The notes under the pieces: generated by a model | What the model saw: only the letters and a program-made list of their open reading frames with translations | What the model was told of the DNA's origin: nothing | Databases searched by the model: none | Assembly (NCBI RefSeq): GCF_018860165.1 | Contig: NZ_JAHKNG010000013.1 | Span: forward strand, 28,165-92,164 | Origin: Paracoccus marinaquae | GTDB lineage: Bacteria > Pseudomonadota > Alphaproteobacteria > Rhodobacterales > Rhodobacteraceae | Direction of reading: 5' to 3' | Length of the DNA: 64,000 nucleotides | Made by a program: the position numbers and the translations under genes | Shown here: piece after piece, positions 45,675-56,287 of the stretch | Layout: each line of letters starts with the position of its first letter | How positions within the stretch are numbered: the first letter of the stretch is position 1

Positions 45675-47039
45675 ATGAGCCAGAACCCGCCAGCCCTCCG
45701 CCCCGACCTTGCCCGTGCGACCATCCCCGATGTCCGCCGCGAAGGCCAGCCGACCATCGGCATGGTCAGCCTCGGCTGCCCCAAGGCGCTGGTCGACAGC
45801 GAACGCATCCTGACCCGGCTGCGGGCCGAGGGCTATGCGATCAGCCCCGACTATGCCGGCGCCGATGCGGTGATCGTCAACACCTGCGGCTTTCTGGACA
45901 GCGCCAAGGCGGAATCGCTGGGCGCGATCGGCGAGGCGCTGCGGGAAAACGGCCGGGTGATCGTCACCGGCTGCCTCGGGGCGGAACCGGACTATATCAC
46001 CGGCGCGCATCCCAAGGTTCTGGCCGTCACCGGACCGCATCAATATGAAACGGTGCTGAATGCGGTCCATGGGGCGGTGCCGCCGAAGCCCGATCCCTTC
46101 GTCGACCTGCTGCCGGCAAGCAGCGTCAGCCTGACCCCGAGACACTACAGTTATCTCAAGATTTCCGAAGGTTGCAACCACAAGTGCAAGTTCTGCATCA
46201 TCCCCGACATGCGCGGGAAACTGGTCAGCCGCCCCGCCCATGCGGTCGTCCGCGAGGCCGAGAAACTGGTCGAGGCCGGGGTCAGGGAATTGCTGGTCAT
46301 CAGCCAGGACACCAGCGCCTATGGCCTTGACCGCAAATTCGCCGAGGAACGCGGCCACCGCGCCCATATCACCGATCTGGCGCGCGACCTGGGCAGCCTC
46401 GGGGCATGGGTCAGGCTGCATTACGTCTATCCCTATCCGCATGTGCGCGACCTGATCCCGCTGATGGCCGATGGCCGCGTGCTGCCCTATCTGGACATCC
46501 CCTTCCAGCACGCCCATCCCGACACGCTGCGGCGCATGGCCCGGCCCGCGGCGGCGGCCAGGACGCTGGACGAGATCGCCGCCTGGCGCAGCATCTGCCC
46601 CGAGATCACCCTGCGCTCGACCTTCATCGTCGGCTATCCGGGCGAAACCGAGGCCGAATTCCAGACCCTGCTGGACTGGCTGGACGAGGCGCAACTGGAT
46701 CGCGTCGGCGCGTTCCAATACGAAAACGTCAAGGGCGCGCGGGCCAATGACCTGCCCGATCATGTGCCCGAGGACATCAAGCAGGACCGCTTCGACCGCT
46801 TCATGCAGAAGGCGCAGGCGATCAGCGAGGCCCGGCTGGCGGCCAGGGTCGGCCAGCGGATCGAGGTGATCGTCGATGAGGTGGATGCCGAAGGCGCGAC
46901 CTGCCGCACCAAGGCCGACGCGCCCGAGATCGACGGCAACCTGTTCATCGACGAAGGTTTCGAGGCGCTGAAGCCCGGCGATATCGTGACCGTCACCGTG
47001 GACGAGGCCGGCGAATACGACCTCTGGGGCCGGTTGTGA
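45675..47039 (+). CDS. rimO: Ribosomal protein uS12 methylthiotransferase RimO
   Basis: RimO adds a methylthio group to an aspartate of ribosomal protein S12. The N-terminal cluster cysteines ([22 protein letters not shown]), the radical-[11 protein letters not shown] motif and the C-terminal TRAM domain are intact. 454 aa from ATG 45675. Its stop overlaps the start of the restriction endonuclease gene (GTGA), so that gene depends on rimO translation. Confidence 0.95.
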   Translation: MSQNPPALRPDLARATIPDVRREGQPTIGMVSLGCPKALVDSERILTRLRAEGYAISPDYAGADAVIVNTCGFLDSAKAESLGAIGEALRENGRVIVTGCLGAEPDYITGAHPKVLAVTGPHQYETVLNAVHGAVPPKPDPFVDLLPASSVSLTPRHYSYLKISEGCNHKCKFCIIPDMRGKLVSRPAHAVVREAEKLVEAGVRELLVISQDTSAYGLDRKFAEERGHRAHITDLARDLGSLGAWVRLHYVYPYPHVRDLIPLMADGRVLPYLDIPFQHAHPDTLRRMARPAAAARTLDEIAAWRSICPEITLRSTFIVGYPGETEAEFQTLLDWLDEAQLDRVGAFQYENVKGARANDLPDHVPEDIKQDRFDRFMQKAQAISEARLAARVGQRIEVIVDEVDAEGATCRTKADAPEIDGNLFIDEGFEALKPGDIVTVTVDEAGEYDLWGRL

Positions 47040-47647
47040 GCCTGCACAACCGGCTGCCCGCCTTCATCAGCGATCACTACGAGGTGCATGAATGGCGCCA
47101 TGCCAGCGCCATCCTTGCCCATGACTTCCCCGACGAATGGCAGGACATCATCGACGTGCTGACCGCCTTCCGGCTGCGCCGCGAATGGATCGAGGTCGGC
47201 GGCGGCAACAAGTCGCGCGTCTCGGGCTTCATCGACAGCTTTCTGGAAGGCCGCGGCTGGCGCGAAAGGCTGTTTCGCACCGGCATCATGGTCGATGAGG
47301 CCCTGACCGAAAGCCCGACCCACAAGGTCGATTGCTTCCGGAACGGCATCGGCCTTGAAATCGAATGGAACAACAAGGACCCGTTCTACGACCGCGACCT
47401 GAACAATTTCCGCCTGCTGTTCGACCTGCGCGCCCTCAGCGTCGGCGTGATCGTGACGCGCGCGGACGAATTGCAGCAGATCTTCAAGGATCTGGGGCGC
47501 GGATCCTCCTATGGCGAATCGACCACGCATATGTCCAAGCTGTTGCCGCGAATTGAAGGTGGCGGCGGCGCCGGATGTCCGCTATTGGTATTCGGTATAA
47601 CCAAGGCACTATATGTTGACGGAGAAGGGGATGAGCAGCGCCGCTGA
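47036..47647 (+). CDS. BglII/BstYI-family type II restriction endonuclease
   Basis: The 203-residue protein carries a PD-(D/E)XK-type active site D99-x8-E108-x-E110 in [15 protein letters not shown], with the same spacing as the D84/E93/Q95 set of BglII. The following [18 protein letters not shown] and [12 protein letters not shown] stretches and the [16 protein letters not shown] end are typical of small BglII-like enzymes found beside MT-A70 methylases. The GTG start overlaps the rimO stop. The end overlaps the methylase start by 17 nt. Recognition sequence unknown; family members cut AGATCT- or RGATCY-like sites. Confidence 0.85.
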   Translation: MSLHNRLPAFISDHYEVHEWRHASAILAHDFPDEWQDIIDVLTAFRLRREWIEVGGGNKSRVSGFIDSFLEGRGWRERLFRTGIMVDEALTESPTHKVDCFRNGIGLEIEWNNKDPFYDRDLNNFRLLFDLRALSVGVIVTRADELQQIFKDLGRGSSYGESTTHMSKLLPRIEGGGGAGCPLLVFGITKALYVDGEGDEQRR

Positions 47648-48272
47648 CGATCTTCTGGCCACGGCCGGATCGACCCGGTTCGGCACGATTCTGGCCGATC
47701 CCCCCTGGCAGTTCCAGAACCGCACCGGCAAGATGGCGCCCGAACACAAGCGCCTGTCACGCTATCCCACCATGACCCTGGACGCGATCTGCGACCTGCC
47801 GGTCGAGGCCATCGCCGCCCCGCGCGCGCATCTCTACCTGTGGGTGCCCAATGCCCTGCTGCCCGAGGGGCTGAAGGTGATGGAGCATTGGGGCTTCAAG
47901 TACAAAAGCAACCTGATCTGGTACAAGATCCGCAAGGATGGCGGCCCCGACCGGCGCGGCGTCGGCTTCTATTTCCGCAATGTGACCGAGATCCTGCTGT
48001 TCGGCGTGCGCGGGCGCGATGTCCGCACGCTGGCGCCGGGCCGGTCGCAGGAAAACATCCTTGTCAGCCAGAAGCGCGAACACAGCCGCAAGCCGGATGA
48101 GCAGTACCGGCTGATCGAGGATTGCAGCTGGGGCCCGCGGCTGGAGATGTTCGCCCGCGGCCCGCGCAAGGACTGGGCCGTCTGGGGCAACCAGGCCGAG
48201 GATTACGAACCCGACTGGCCGACCTATGCCAACCATTCGCAAAGCAACATCGTGAAGCTGCGCTCAAAGTGA
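47631..48272 (+). CDS. MT-A70 family adenine-N6 DNA methyltransferase
   Basis: The catalytic DPPW motif lies at residues 23-26 (ILADPPWQF), and the MT-A70 blocks LYLWVPNALLPEGLKVMEHWGFKYKSNLIWYK, GVGFYFRNVTEILLFGVRG and SRKPDEQYRLIEDC follow. ATG 47631 is chosen because GGAG lies 6 nt before it; an ATG at 47613 has none. It is the protecting partner of the endonuclease; both overlap the same short stretch. 213 aa. Confidence 0.92.
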   Translation: MSSAADDLLATAGSTRFGTILADPPWQFQNRTGKMAPEHKRLSRYPTMTLDAICDLPVEAIAAPRAHLYLWVPNALLPEGLKVMEHWGFKYKSNLIWYKIRKDGGPDRRGVGFYFRNVTEILLFGVRGRDVRTLAPGRSQENILVSQKREHSRKPDEQYRLIEDCSWGPRLEMFARGPRKDWAVWGNQAEDYEPDWPTYANHSQSNIVKLRSK

Positions 48273-48351
48273 CAGGAAACGGCCCCCGCCCCCGCCCGGC
48301 ATCCCCGGGCCACACCGTCGCGCGCCCCTGTCGCGGGGGTAACCGGCCGGC

Positions 48352-49227
48352 ATGACCGACGCGGAACAGATCGCCTGGGATCCCGAGGGCAAGCCGCGCA
48401 AGCCGCGCATCATCGGTATCGGCGCGCAGAAGGCCGGCACCAGCTGGCTCAGCGAGATGCTGGCCCAGCACCCGCGGATCTGGACCCCGCCCTTCAAGGA
48501 AGTGCAGTTCTTCAGCCACCGCTTCGTGCCCGAACACCGCAAATGGCTGCCCTGGCACTTCCGCCGCAGCAAGGAAAACCTGATCCGCCGCCATATCGCC
48601 AGCGGCACCCCCCTGTCGCCCGAGATGCTGGCCTATGTGGCCGAGATCACCTCGGGCCGGATGTTCACCGAGGGCTGGTATCGCCGGGTCTTCGCCCCCG
48701 CGCCGCAGGGCACCCGGCCCATCGACATCACGCCCGAATATTCCACGCTGCCCGACGAGGGCGTGGATTTCGTCCGCGATTTCCTGCCGCAGGCGCAGTT
48801 CATCTATATCATCCGCCACCCGGTGGACCGCGCCATCTCGCAGCTGAAGATGAACCTGAAACGCAAGGGCCGCAAACCCGCCAGCCTCGACGACTGGCTG
48901 CGCGAGATCGAGGATCCGGTGCTGATGAACCGCGGCGATTACGCGGCCTATCTGCCGCGCTGGCAGGCCCGCTTCGGCCCCGACCGGCTGCTGGTCCTGC
49001 CCTTCGGCCGCATCGCCCGCGACCCCGGCGGCCTGCTGCACGATGTCGAGACCTTCCTCGACCTGCCCGCCGCCAGCTATCGCGGCCTGCACAAGAAGGT
49101 CTTCGCCGCGCCCGCCGGACTGTCCGTGCCGGACGAGGCCCGCGCCGTCCTGCGCGCCAGGCTGGAGCCGCAATTCGACTTTCTGGCCGCGCGGATGCCG
49201 GCCGAATTCATGGCCGACCTGCGCTGA
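48352..49227 (+). CDS. Sulfotransferase family protein
   Basis: The PAPS-binding motifs are clear: [21 protein letters not shown] (5'-phosphosulfate loop, K31 region) and [16 protein letters not shown] (3'-phosphate motif). The 291-residue domain resembles the heparan-sulfate N-sulfotransferase-like Sulfotransfer_1/3 group. Acceptor unknown; nearby GT2 and UDP-galactopyranose mutase genes suggest a surface polysaccharide. No signal peptide. Confidence 0.87.
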   Translation: MTDAEQIAWDPEGKPRKPRIIGIGAQKAGTSWLSEMLAQHPRIWTPPFKEVQFFSHRFVPEHRKWLPWHFRRSKENLIRRHIASGTPLSPEMLAYVAEITSGRMFTEGWYRRVFAPAPQGTRPIDITPEYSTLPDEGVDFVRDFLPQAQFIYIIRHPVDRAISQLKMNLKRKGRKPASLDDWLREIEDPVLMNRGDYAAYLPRWQARFGPDRLLVLPFGRIARDPGGLLHDVETFLDLPAASYRGLHKKVFAAPAGLSVPDEARAVLRARLEPQFDFLAARMPAEFMADLR

Positions 49228-49285
49228 CCTTTTCCCGGCCCGCGCTTTCCCTTACATAGCCGCAAACGAGTGCAGGAGATTGCAG

Positions 49286-50941
49286 ATGGCGTCCTATCAG
49301 TTCGTCTACCACATGGACGGCGTGTCCAAGACCTATCCCGGCGGCAAGAAGGTCTTCGAGAACATCCGCCTGAACTTCCTGCCCGGCGTCAAGATCGGCG
49401 TCGTCGGTGTCAACGGCGCCGGCAAATCGACCCTGCTGCGGGTGATGGCCGGCCTCGACAAGGATTTCACCGGCGAGGCCTGGGCCGCCAAGGGCGCGAC
49501 CGTCGGCTATCTGCCGCAGGAGCCGCAACTGGATCCCGCGCTCAGCGTGCGCGGGAATGTCATGCTGGGCGTGGCCGCCAAGAAGGCCAAGCTGGACCGT
49601 TATAACGACCTGGCGATGAACTATTCGGACGAAACCGCCGACGAGATGGCCAGGCTTCAGGACGAGATCGACGCCGAGAACCTGTGGGATCTGGACAGCC
49701 AGATCGATGTCGCCATGGAGGCGCTGCGCTGCCCGCCCGACGATGCCGATGTCGAAACCCTCTCGGGCGGCGAGCGCCGCCGCGTCGCGCTCTGCAAGCT
49801 GCTGCTCGAGGCGCCCGACATGCTGCTGCTGGACGAACCGACGAACCACCTCGACGCCGAAACCATCGCCTGGCTGCAAAAGCACCTGATCGAATACAAG
49901 GGCACGATCCTGATCGTCACCCACGACCGCTATTTCCTCGACGACATCACCGGCTGGATCCTGGAACTGGATCGCGGCCGCGGCATCCCCTACGAGGGCA
50001 ACTACTCGGCCTGGCTGGAACAGAAGGCCAAGCGGCTGGAACAGGAGGCGCGCGAGGACAAGGCCAAGCAGAAGACGCTGGAACGCGAACTGGAATGGAT
50101 CCGCGCCGGCGCCAAGGCCCGTCAGGCCAAGCAGAAGGCCCGGATCAACGCCTATAACGAACTGGCCGGCCAGTCCGAGCGCGAGAAACTCAGCCGCGCG
50201 CAGATCATCATCCCGAACGGCGAACGCCTGGGCAACAAGGTGATCGAGGTCTCGGGGCTGAAGAAGGCGATGGGCGACAAGCTTCTGATCGAGGATCTGG
50301 ATTTCAGCCTGCCGCCCGGCGGCATCGTCGGCGTGATCGGCCCCAACGGCGCCGGCAAGTCCACCCTGTTCCGCATGCTGACCGGGCAGGAAAAACCCGA
50401 CGCGGGCGAGATCGTCTTCGGCGAGACGGTGCATCTCAGCTATGTCGACCAGTCCCGCGACGCGCTCGCCGCCGGCAAGACCGTGTGGGAGGAAATCTCG
50501 GGCGGGGCCGAACAGATCGTGCTGGGCGACGCGACCATGAACAGCCGCGCCTATTGTTCCGCCTTCAACTTCAAGGGCGGCGACCAGCAGAAGAAGGTCG
50601 GCCAGCTCTCGGGCGGCGAACGCAACCGCGTCCACATGGCCAAGCTCTTGAAATCCGGCGGCAACGTGCTGCTGCTGGACGAACCTACCAACGATCTGGA
50701 CGTCGAGACCCTGCAGGCGCTGGAAGCCGCGCTCGAGGATTTCGCCGGCTGCGCGGTCATAATCAGCCACGACCGCTTCTTCCTCGACCGCCTCTGCACC
50801 CATATCCTCGCCTTCGAGGGCGACGCCCATGTCGAATGGTTCGAGGGCAACTTCGAGGCCTATGAGGAAGACAAGGTGCGCCGCCTGGGCCCGGATTCGA
50901 TCGAGCCGAAGCGCGTGAAGTACAAGAAGTTTACGCGGTGA
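49286..50941 (+). CDS. ettA: Energy-dependent translational throttle protein EttA (ABC-F)
   Basis: EttA binds the ribosomal E site and gates the first peptide bond according to energy status. Two ABC domains are in tandem with Walker [10 protein letters not shown] and GPNGAGKST, and [16 protein letters not shown] signatures; the arm and the linker between domains ([27 protein letters not shown]) are present. There are no membrane segments, as expected of ABC-F. 551 aa from ATG 49286 with CAGGAG upstream. Confidence 0.95.
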   Translation: MASYQFVYHMDGVSKTYPGGKKVFENIRLNFLPGVKIGVVGVNGAGKSTLLRVMAGLDKDFTGEAWAAKGATVGYLPQEPQLDPALSVRGNVMLGVAAKKAKLDRYNDLAMNYSDETADEMARLQDEIDAENLWDLDSQIDVAMEALRCPPDDADVETLSGGERRRVALCKLLLEAPDMLLLDEPTNHLDAETIAWLQKHLIEYKGTILIVTHDRYFLDDITGWILELDRGRGIPYEGNYSAWLEQKAKRLEQEAREDKAKQKTLERELEWIRAGAKARQAKQKARINAYNELAGQSEREKLSRAQIIIPNGERLGNKVIEVSGLKKAMGDKLLIEDLDFSLPPGGIVGVIGPNGAGKSTLFRMLTGQEKPDAGEIVFGETVHLSYVDQSRDALAAGKTVWEEISGGAEQIVLGDATMNSRAYCSAFNFKGGDQQKKVGQLSGGERNRVHMAKLLKSGGNVLLLDEPTNDLDVETLQALEAALEDFAGCAVIISHDRFFLDRLCTHILAFEGDAHVEWFEGNFEAYEEDKVRRLGPDSIEPKRVKYKKFTR

Positions 50942-50956
50942 GATGCCTCTGATGCT

Positions 50957-51064
50957 GTAGATCCATAGCCGTTCGGTGGCGACCTCTTGCACCTCCCCGA
51001 TGGTTTCAAAGATGTAGAAGTCCAGCCATTCGTGCCGGATCGTCCGGTTGTAATGCTCGACATA
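50957..51064 (-). pseudogene. IS3-family transposase (OrfB) remnant
   Basis: On the minus strand the stretch YVEHYNRTIRHEWLDFYIFE and following TIGEVQEVATERLWIY matches the last part of the integrase core of IS3-family OrfB, the place where relatives continue into YN-ERPH. Only about 36 codons survive, with no start and no inverted repeat seen. It lies just after ettA, so a decayed insertion is likely here. Confidence 0.75.
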
Positions 51065-51444
51065 TATCGAGCCCGAATGCCATGCGTTCGAGTGAGGGAG
51101 CGTCAGAAACCCTGTGTATCTGACCGGGCCCATGCGGGCATCGAAACGCGGCCGGACGGGCGGATCATCCGGATCGCCCTCCCACCACGACGCTTTCCGA
51201 AGTGTCGGGCAGCCCGCTTGACGTTTCGGCGGGCATTGATCACAAGACCGGGACGATCCCACAGCCGCCAACTTTCCTGCCCCGGCCCCTTCACATGGGG
51301 CGTTCCCGACCTGCCCTGCACCTCCTCAAGACAAGCCATGCCGATCACACACTTTCCACCCGACTCGGCCACGACGCGCGTTGGTGCGCTGTCGAACCCG
51401 TTCCGGCGCCCGGCTTGAGCGCGGATCGGACAGATCGGGCCAAA
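51065..51444. other. Intergenic region between the IS3 remnant and the GT2 gene
   Basis: No recognisable gene. Frames reaching back from the GT2 gene to ATG 51202 or 51295 give about 50-80 residues of low-complexity sequence with no family similarity. The stretch may be further debris of the insertion, since only the transposase fragment next door is identifiable. Confidence 0.5.
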
Positions 51445-52395
51445 GTGCTGCGGCTCGCGGCGGTGGTCGTCACCCATCAACGCCTGGGCAAGCTGCGGGA
51501 AACCGTGGCGCGGCTGCTGGCCCAGCCGGTGGATCATCTGCTGGTCTTCGACAATGCCTCGACCGACGGAACCGCCGAATGGCTGGGCGGGATCACCGAT
51601 CCGCGCCTTATCCTGCGCCGCAGCGCGCAGAATCTGGGCGGCGCCGGAGGATTTTCGGAAGCGCTGCGCGAGGTCCGCGACCGTCTGGATCCCGACTGGG
51701 TGGTGGTGATGGATGACGATGGCCGCCCGGCACCCGGCGCCATGGCCGCCTTTCGCGCCATGGACCGTACGGGCTGGGATGCAGTTGGCGCTGCGGTCTT
51801 TCATCCCGATGGCCGCATCTGCGAAATGAACCGGCCCTACCGCAATCCGTTCTGGCGCGGGGCGGAGTTCCTGCGAACGCTGTCGGGCGGGGGCCGGCGC
51901 GGCTTTCATCTGCAGGATCCGGCCTATGCGCCGGATGCGCCCTTGGTCGAGGTCGACATGGCATCCTTCGTCGGCCTGTTTCTGTCGCGCGCGGCCCTGA
52001 ACCGGGCCGGCCTGCCCGACCCGCGCCTGTTCATCTATGGCGACGACCAGCTTTACACGCTGACCATGCGCCGCCGCGGCCTGCGCATCGGCTTTGCGCC
52101 GGGCATCCGTTTCGAGCACGATACCGAGGCCATGCAGGGGGCAACCGGGCTGGTGCTGAACCCGGTGTGGAAGGTCTATTACATGTATCGCAACGCGCTG
52201 ATCGCCTATCGGGTCGCGGCGGGGCCGTTCTTCTGGCCGCTGGTGCCGGTGCTGGCGGTGAAGTGGCGTCGCAAGGCGCGCGACTACGGGGCCGAGGCCG
52301 GCCGCTTCCGGCGGGTTCTGGCCGTGGCCATGCGCGACGGGCTGGCCGGACGGCTGGACCGCAGCCACGAGGACGTGTTGATGCTGGCCGAATAG
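51445..52395 (+). CDS. Family 2 glycosyltransferase
   Basis: The GT-A fold is shown by AAVVVTHQRLGKLRETVARLL, LVFDNASTDGTAEWL, NLGGAGGFSEALRE and the metal-binding VVVMDDDGRPAPG; GDDQLYTLTMRRRGLRIG follows. This arrangement resembles the galactofuranosyl/rhamnosyl GT2 enzymes. I used GTG 51445, just before the fold; upstream ATG codons add sequence without support, and no ribosome-binding site decides. UDP-galactopyranose mutase lies 48 nt downstream, so a galactofuranosyltransferase role is plausible but not proven. Confidence 0.8.
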   Translation: MLRLAAVVVTHQRLGKLRETVARLLAQPVDHLLVFDNASTDGTAEWLGGITDPRLILRRSAQNLGGAGGFSEALREVRDRLDPDWVVVMDDDGRPAPGAMAAFRAMDRTGWDAVGAAVFHPDGRICEMNRPYRNPFWRGAEFLRTLSGGGRRGFHLQDPAYAPDAPLVEVDMASFVGLFLSRAALNRAGLPDPRLFIYGDDQLYTLTMRRRGLRIGFAPGIRFEHDTEAMQGATGLVLNPVWKVYYMYRNALIAYRVAAGPFFWPLVPVLAVKWRRKARDYGAEAGRFRRVLAVAMRDGLAGRLDRSHEDVLMLAE

Positions 52396-53589
<1,194 letters not shown>

Positions 53590-53600
53590 TCCCGAGGGTC

Positions 53601-53617
53601 GCCCGCGTGACGCGGGC
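53601..53617. terminator. Bidirectional hairpin between glf and the MoxJ-like gene
   Basis: GCCCGCG / CGCGGGC, 7 bp, loop TGA, followed by TTG, between convergent genes. No long T run. Confidence 0.45.
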
Positions 53618-53638
53618 TTGTCCGCTCCGCCCCGGCGG

Positions 53639-54532
53639 CTATCTGGCGGCGGGCAGGTAGCTGACGCCGTATTGCGCAAAGATCCGTTGCAGGCGGCCAT
53701 CGGCGATGGCGGCGGCGATCACATCATCCACCGCATAGGCCAGCGGGCGGTGCTGGGTGGAAACGGCGAGGCCCAGCGTCCATCTCGACCGCTCCAGCCC
53801 CAGAAACGGCGGTTCGTGGATGGCGATACCCTCTGCCGCCCCGGCTTCCAGCTGGGCGCGCGGCCCCATCACGGCCTTGACCTCGCCCGCCGCCAGCGCC
53901 GCCATGGCGCCGGCAAGGCTGGCATAGCGGTGCATCTTGTCCGCCGACGACCCGACCAGCGAGGTCAGGAAGAAATCCGAGATCGAGTCATTCTCGACCC
54001 CGACCGGATCATAGCGGAAATAGGCCGGAACCGGCGCCTTGTCGGGATAGTCGGCCCGACGATAGGCGATGGCCAGATGCTCTTCGGCATAGATCCCGGT
54101 GAAAACCACCTGATCGAAGCGGCAGGCGTAATCGACATCATAGGGCACATGCAGGAACAGGTTCGAGACCCGCCCGCCGACCACCGCGCCCTTGTAGACA
54201 TAGTTCAACAGGTCCTGATCCAGCATCTCACCGGCCTGCACCATGCGGATGCGGGCCTCGACGCCCAGGCCCTCGCCGATCAGCCGGGCAAGATCGACAT
54301 CGATGCCCATGGGCCGGCCGTCCTGTTCCCAGGACCAGGGCGGAAAATCCTCATAGACCGCGACCTCGATCCAGCCGTCCTCGACAATCCGGTCGAGGCT
54401 GCGGCCGATATCCTGCGGGAAGGTGTTCTGCAGCCGCTGCTCGGGTGCGACGCCTTCGCAGGCCGCGAATACCGGGGCGGCGGCCATGACCGCCACCCCG
54501 AATGCCGCGCAGATGGAGGGGAAGCGCGGCAT
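53639..54532 (-). CDS. Quinoprotein dehydrogenase-associated substrate-binding protein (MoxJ/XoxJ-like)
   Basis: A signal peptide (cut near FAA-CEG) and a solute-binding fold: VAVYEDFPPWSWEQDGRPMGIDVDLARLIGEGLG, FDQVVFTGIYAEEHLAIAYR and a C-terminal RLQRIFAQYGVSYL. This matches the periplasmic protein class found with PQQ alcohol dehydrogenases (MxaJ/XoxJ-type), thought to help mature or chaperone the enzyme. ATG 54532 is preferred to the overlapping TTG 54544. Last gene of the minus-strand part of the island. Confidence 0.87.
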   Translation of the reverse strand: MPRFPSICAAFGVAVMAAAPVFAACEGVAPEQRLQNTFPQDIGRSLDRIVEDGWIEVAVYEDFPPWSWEQDGRPMGIDVDLARLIGEGLGVEARIRMVQAGEMLDQDLLNYVYKGAVVGGRVSNLFLHVPYDVDYACRFDQVVFTGIYAEEHLAIAYRRADYPDKAPVPAYFRYDPVGVENDSISDFFLTSLVGSSADKMHRYASLAGAMAALAAGEVKAVMGPRAQLEAGAAEGIAIHEPPFLGLERSRWTLGLAVSTQHRPLAYAVDDVIAAAIADGRLQRIFAQYGVSYLPAAR

Positions 54533-54540
54533 GACCGGTC

Positions 54541-55230
54541 TCAATGCGAGGCCGAGAGGCCGACCGTCAGCATTTCGGCCGCGGCCTGGCGATTGGCCGG
54601 TGCCCCGGCCAGGGCGGCGGCCGCGCGCGAGACCGGGCTGTCGGCGACCGGAGCGCCCGAGGCCGTGGCCACGCCGGTGGAAATTTCCTCGAGTTCGACC
54701 TTCAGCGCATCGGCATCGCCGTCATTCGCGGCCAGAAGATCGCGGATTTCGGTCAGCCGGGCGGTCTGGTCGTCCAGCGCGCCATCCTCGGGACGGGTCT
54801 CGACATAGGTGCGGATCGCCCAGGCTGCCTTCTGGCCCAGCACATCGCCGAAGGCCGGCATCTTGGTGGTGCCGTCCTGGGTATAGCCGTGGCGGAACCG
54901 CTCGATGAACCATTCGTCGCCATATTCCTCGGCTTCGAGGAAGCGCAGGTCGGGGGCCAACCCACCCGAGACCGCGCCGAGGCCGTGGCAGCGGGCGCAG
55001 TTCTGGTTGTAGCCGGAATCGCCGACCTTCACCGCCTGCAGCCAGACATCATCGCCCGCCGCTTCGGCGCGATAGGGGTTCTCGGTCAGCCATTCCTCGC
55101 CCACATCGGGCAGCGCATCGGTGTTCAGCGGCTGCGGGGCGACATCGCCGTGGGCCAGAAGCTGCACCGGAATGGCGATGCAGCCGGCTGCGACGGCGGT
55201 GATCAGGGCCTTGTGAAACAGGGTGGTCAT
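54541..55230 (-). CDS. pedF: Cytochrome c, PedF-like electron acceptor of quinoprotein alcohol dehydrogenase
   Basis: A signal peptide, then AHGDVAPQPLNTDALPDVGEEWLTENPYR and GDSGYNQNCARCHGLGAVSGGLAPDLRFLE closely resemble PedF (cytochrome c550) of Pseudomonas ethanol oxidation. The heme motif is CARCH; one methionine later in the domain (KMPAFGD) is the likely second ligand. An alanine-rich tail of about 80 residues extends past the cytochrome fold. It would take electrons from the alcohol dehydrogenase in the periplasm. 229 aa. Confidence 0.86.
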   Translation of the reverse strand: MTTLFHKALITAVAAGCIAIPVQLLAHGDVAPQPLNTDALPDVGEEWLTENPYRAEAAGDDVWLQAVKVGDSGYNQNCARCHGLGAVSGGLAPDLRFLEAEEYGDEWFIERFRHGYTQDGTTKMPAFGDVLGQKAAWAIRTYVETRPEDGALDDQTARLTEIRDLLAANDGDADALKVELEEISTGVATASGAPVADSPVSRAAAALAGAPANRQAAAEMLTVGLSASH

Positions 55231-55296
55231 GGTCAGGTTTCCTCCTCGTCCTGTGCGCTTGAGACAGTTACTGCCGAGGCTGCGCGTGCAGCAATT

Positions 55297-55316
55297 CGAC
55301 CATGGTAGATACGACC
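55297..55316 (-). promoter_or_regulatory. Shared CGACCATGGT site upstream of pedF
   Basis: CGACCATGGT at 55297-55306 plus a second CGACC at 55312, 67 nt upstream of the pedF start. The same ten bases recur upstream of the ABC-binding gene at a similar distance (62 nt). Candidate site for the island's response regulator. Confidence 0.4.
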
Positions 55317-55318
55317 TA

Positions 55319-56287
55319 TCAGGGGGTTGGCCGGGCCGTGGCACCCCAGGGGAATCGCCCGACCTTGATGGTTTTCAAGGGCTTGAGAGAGGCCACATCG
55401 ATCACCGTCACATCGCCAGAAACGCCGTTCGTGGTGAACAGCTGCGTCTGATCGGGCGAGAAGGCCATGTGCCAGACGCGCCGGCCGACGAGGATATAAT
55501 CCTCGACCGTGCGGCTGGCCACGTCGATCACCGCGATATGGTCCGCCGGGCCGAGGGCCGCAAAGACCTTGCTGCCATCGGGCGAGAACCGCATGCCCAC
55601 CGGTTGCAGTCTTTCGGGGCGGACATTGGGCAACTCGAAGCCGATCTTCGCCAGTTCGGCCTGGGTGGCGACATCGAAGACCGTGACCGTGCCGCCGACT
55701 TCCGAGCTGACCCACAATTCCTTGCCATCGGGGCTGAACTCGGCATGGCGGGGGCGTGAATCGACCAGCGTGTTGGCGATGATCTGCTGGCTTTCGGTGT
55801 CGATCCAATGCGCCATGTTGGTCGTCTCGGAGGTGGTGATCTGGATCCTGCCGTCGGGCGAGATTCCCATCCCCTCGGGCTCGATCCCGACATCGATCTG
55901 GGCCACGACCTTGCGCGATTCCGTATCGACAACGGTGGTGATGGCGTCATCCTCATTGGCGATATAGAGCAAGCGGTCGTCGGGCGAGATCACGAACTGT
56001 TCGGGATCCGCGCCCGAGGGCAGGTCATGCAGGATCTCACCGGTATCGGGATCCATCACCTGCACCGCATTGGAATCCGAGGCACAGATATAGAGCCGCT
56101 TGAAATCGCGCGAGAAGGTCACCCCGCGCGGGCGCTGGCCGGTGGGATAGGTGGCCTTCACCTCCAGCGTCCCGGTATCGATCACGCTGATCGTGTCGTC
56201 CAGTTCGTTGGTGACCCAGATCTCGTCGGCCAGCGCCGGCGAGGCAAGGGACAGGGCGGTGGTCAGGGCAAGCAGGCGGCGGGTCAT
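55319..56287 (-). CDS. PQQ-associated YVTN-type beta-propeller protein
   Basis: A signal peptide (cut near ALA-DEI) and about seven repeats with YVTN-like cores: IWVTNELDDTISVIDTGTLEV, YICASDSNAVQVMD, LYIANEDDAITTVVD, ELWVSSEVGGTVTVFD, KVFAALGPADHIAVID and LFTTNGVSGDVTVID. It matches the propeller protein found with PQQ-dependent catabolism gene sets. The start overlaps the stop of the upstream binding-protein gene (ATGA). Partner or ligand unknown. 322 aa. Confidence 0.88.
   Translation of the reverse strand: MTRRLLALTTALSLASPALADEIWVTNELDDTISVIDTGTLEVKATYPTGQRPRGVTFSRDFKRLYICASDSNAVQVMDPDTGEILHDLPSGADPEQFVISPDDRLLYIANEDDAITTVVDTESRKVVAQIDVGIEPEGMGISPDGRIQITTSETTNMAHWIDTESQQIIANTLVDSRPRHAEFSPDGKELWVSSEVGGTVTVFDVATQAELAKIGFELPNVRPERLQPVGMRFSPDGSKVFAALGPADHIAVIDVASRTVEDYILVGRRVWHMAFSPDQTQLFTTNGVSGDVTVIDVASLKPLKTIKVGRFPWGATARPTP

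Noticed and set aside
49208..51271. A 687-residue frame on the minus strand
   Set aside because: Most of it is antisense to ettA. Only the first part, with the transposase fragment at 50957-51064, is real.
51202..51444. N-terminal extension of the GT2 protein to ATG 51202
   Set aside because: The extra 81 residues show no GT2 similarity and overlap IS debris; no ribosome-binding site supports it.
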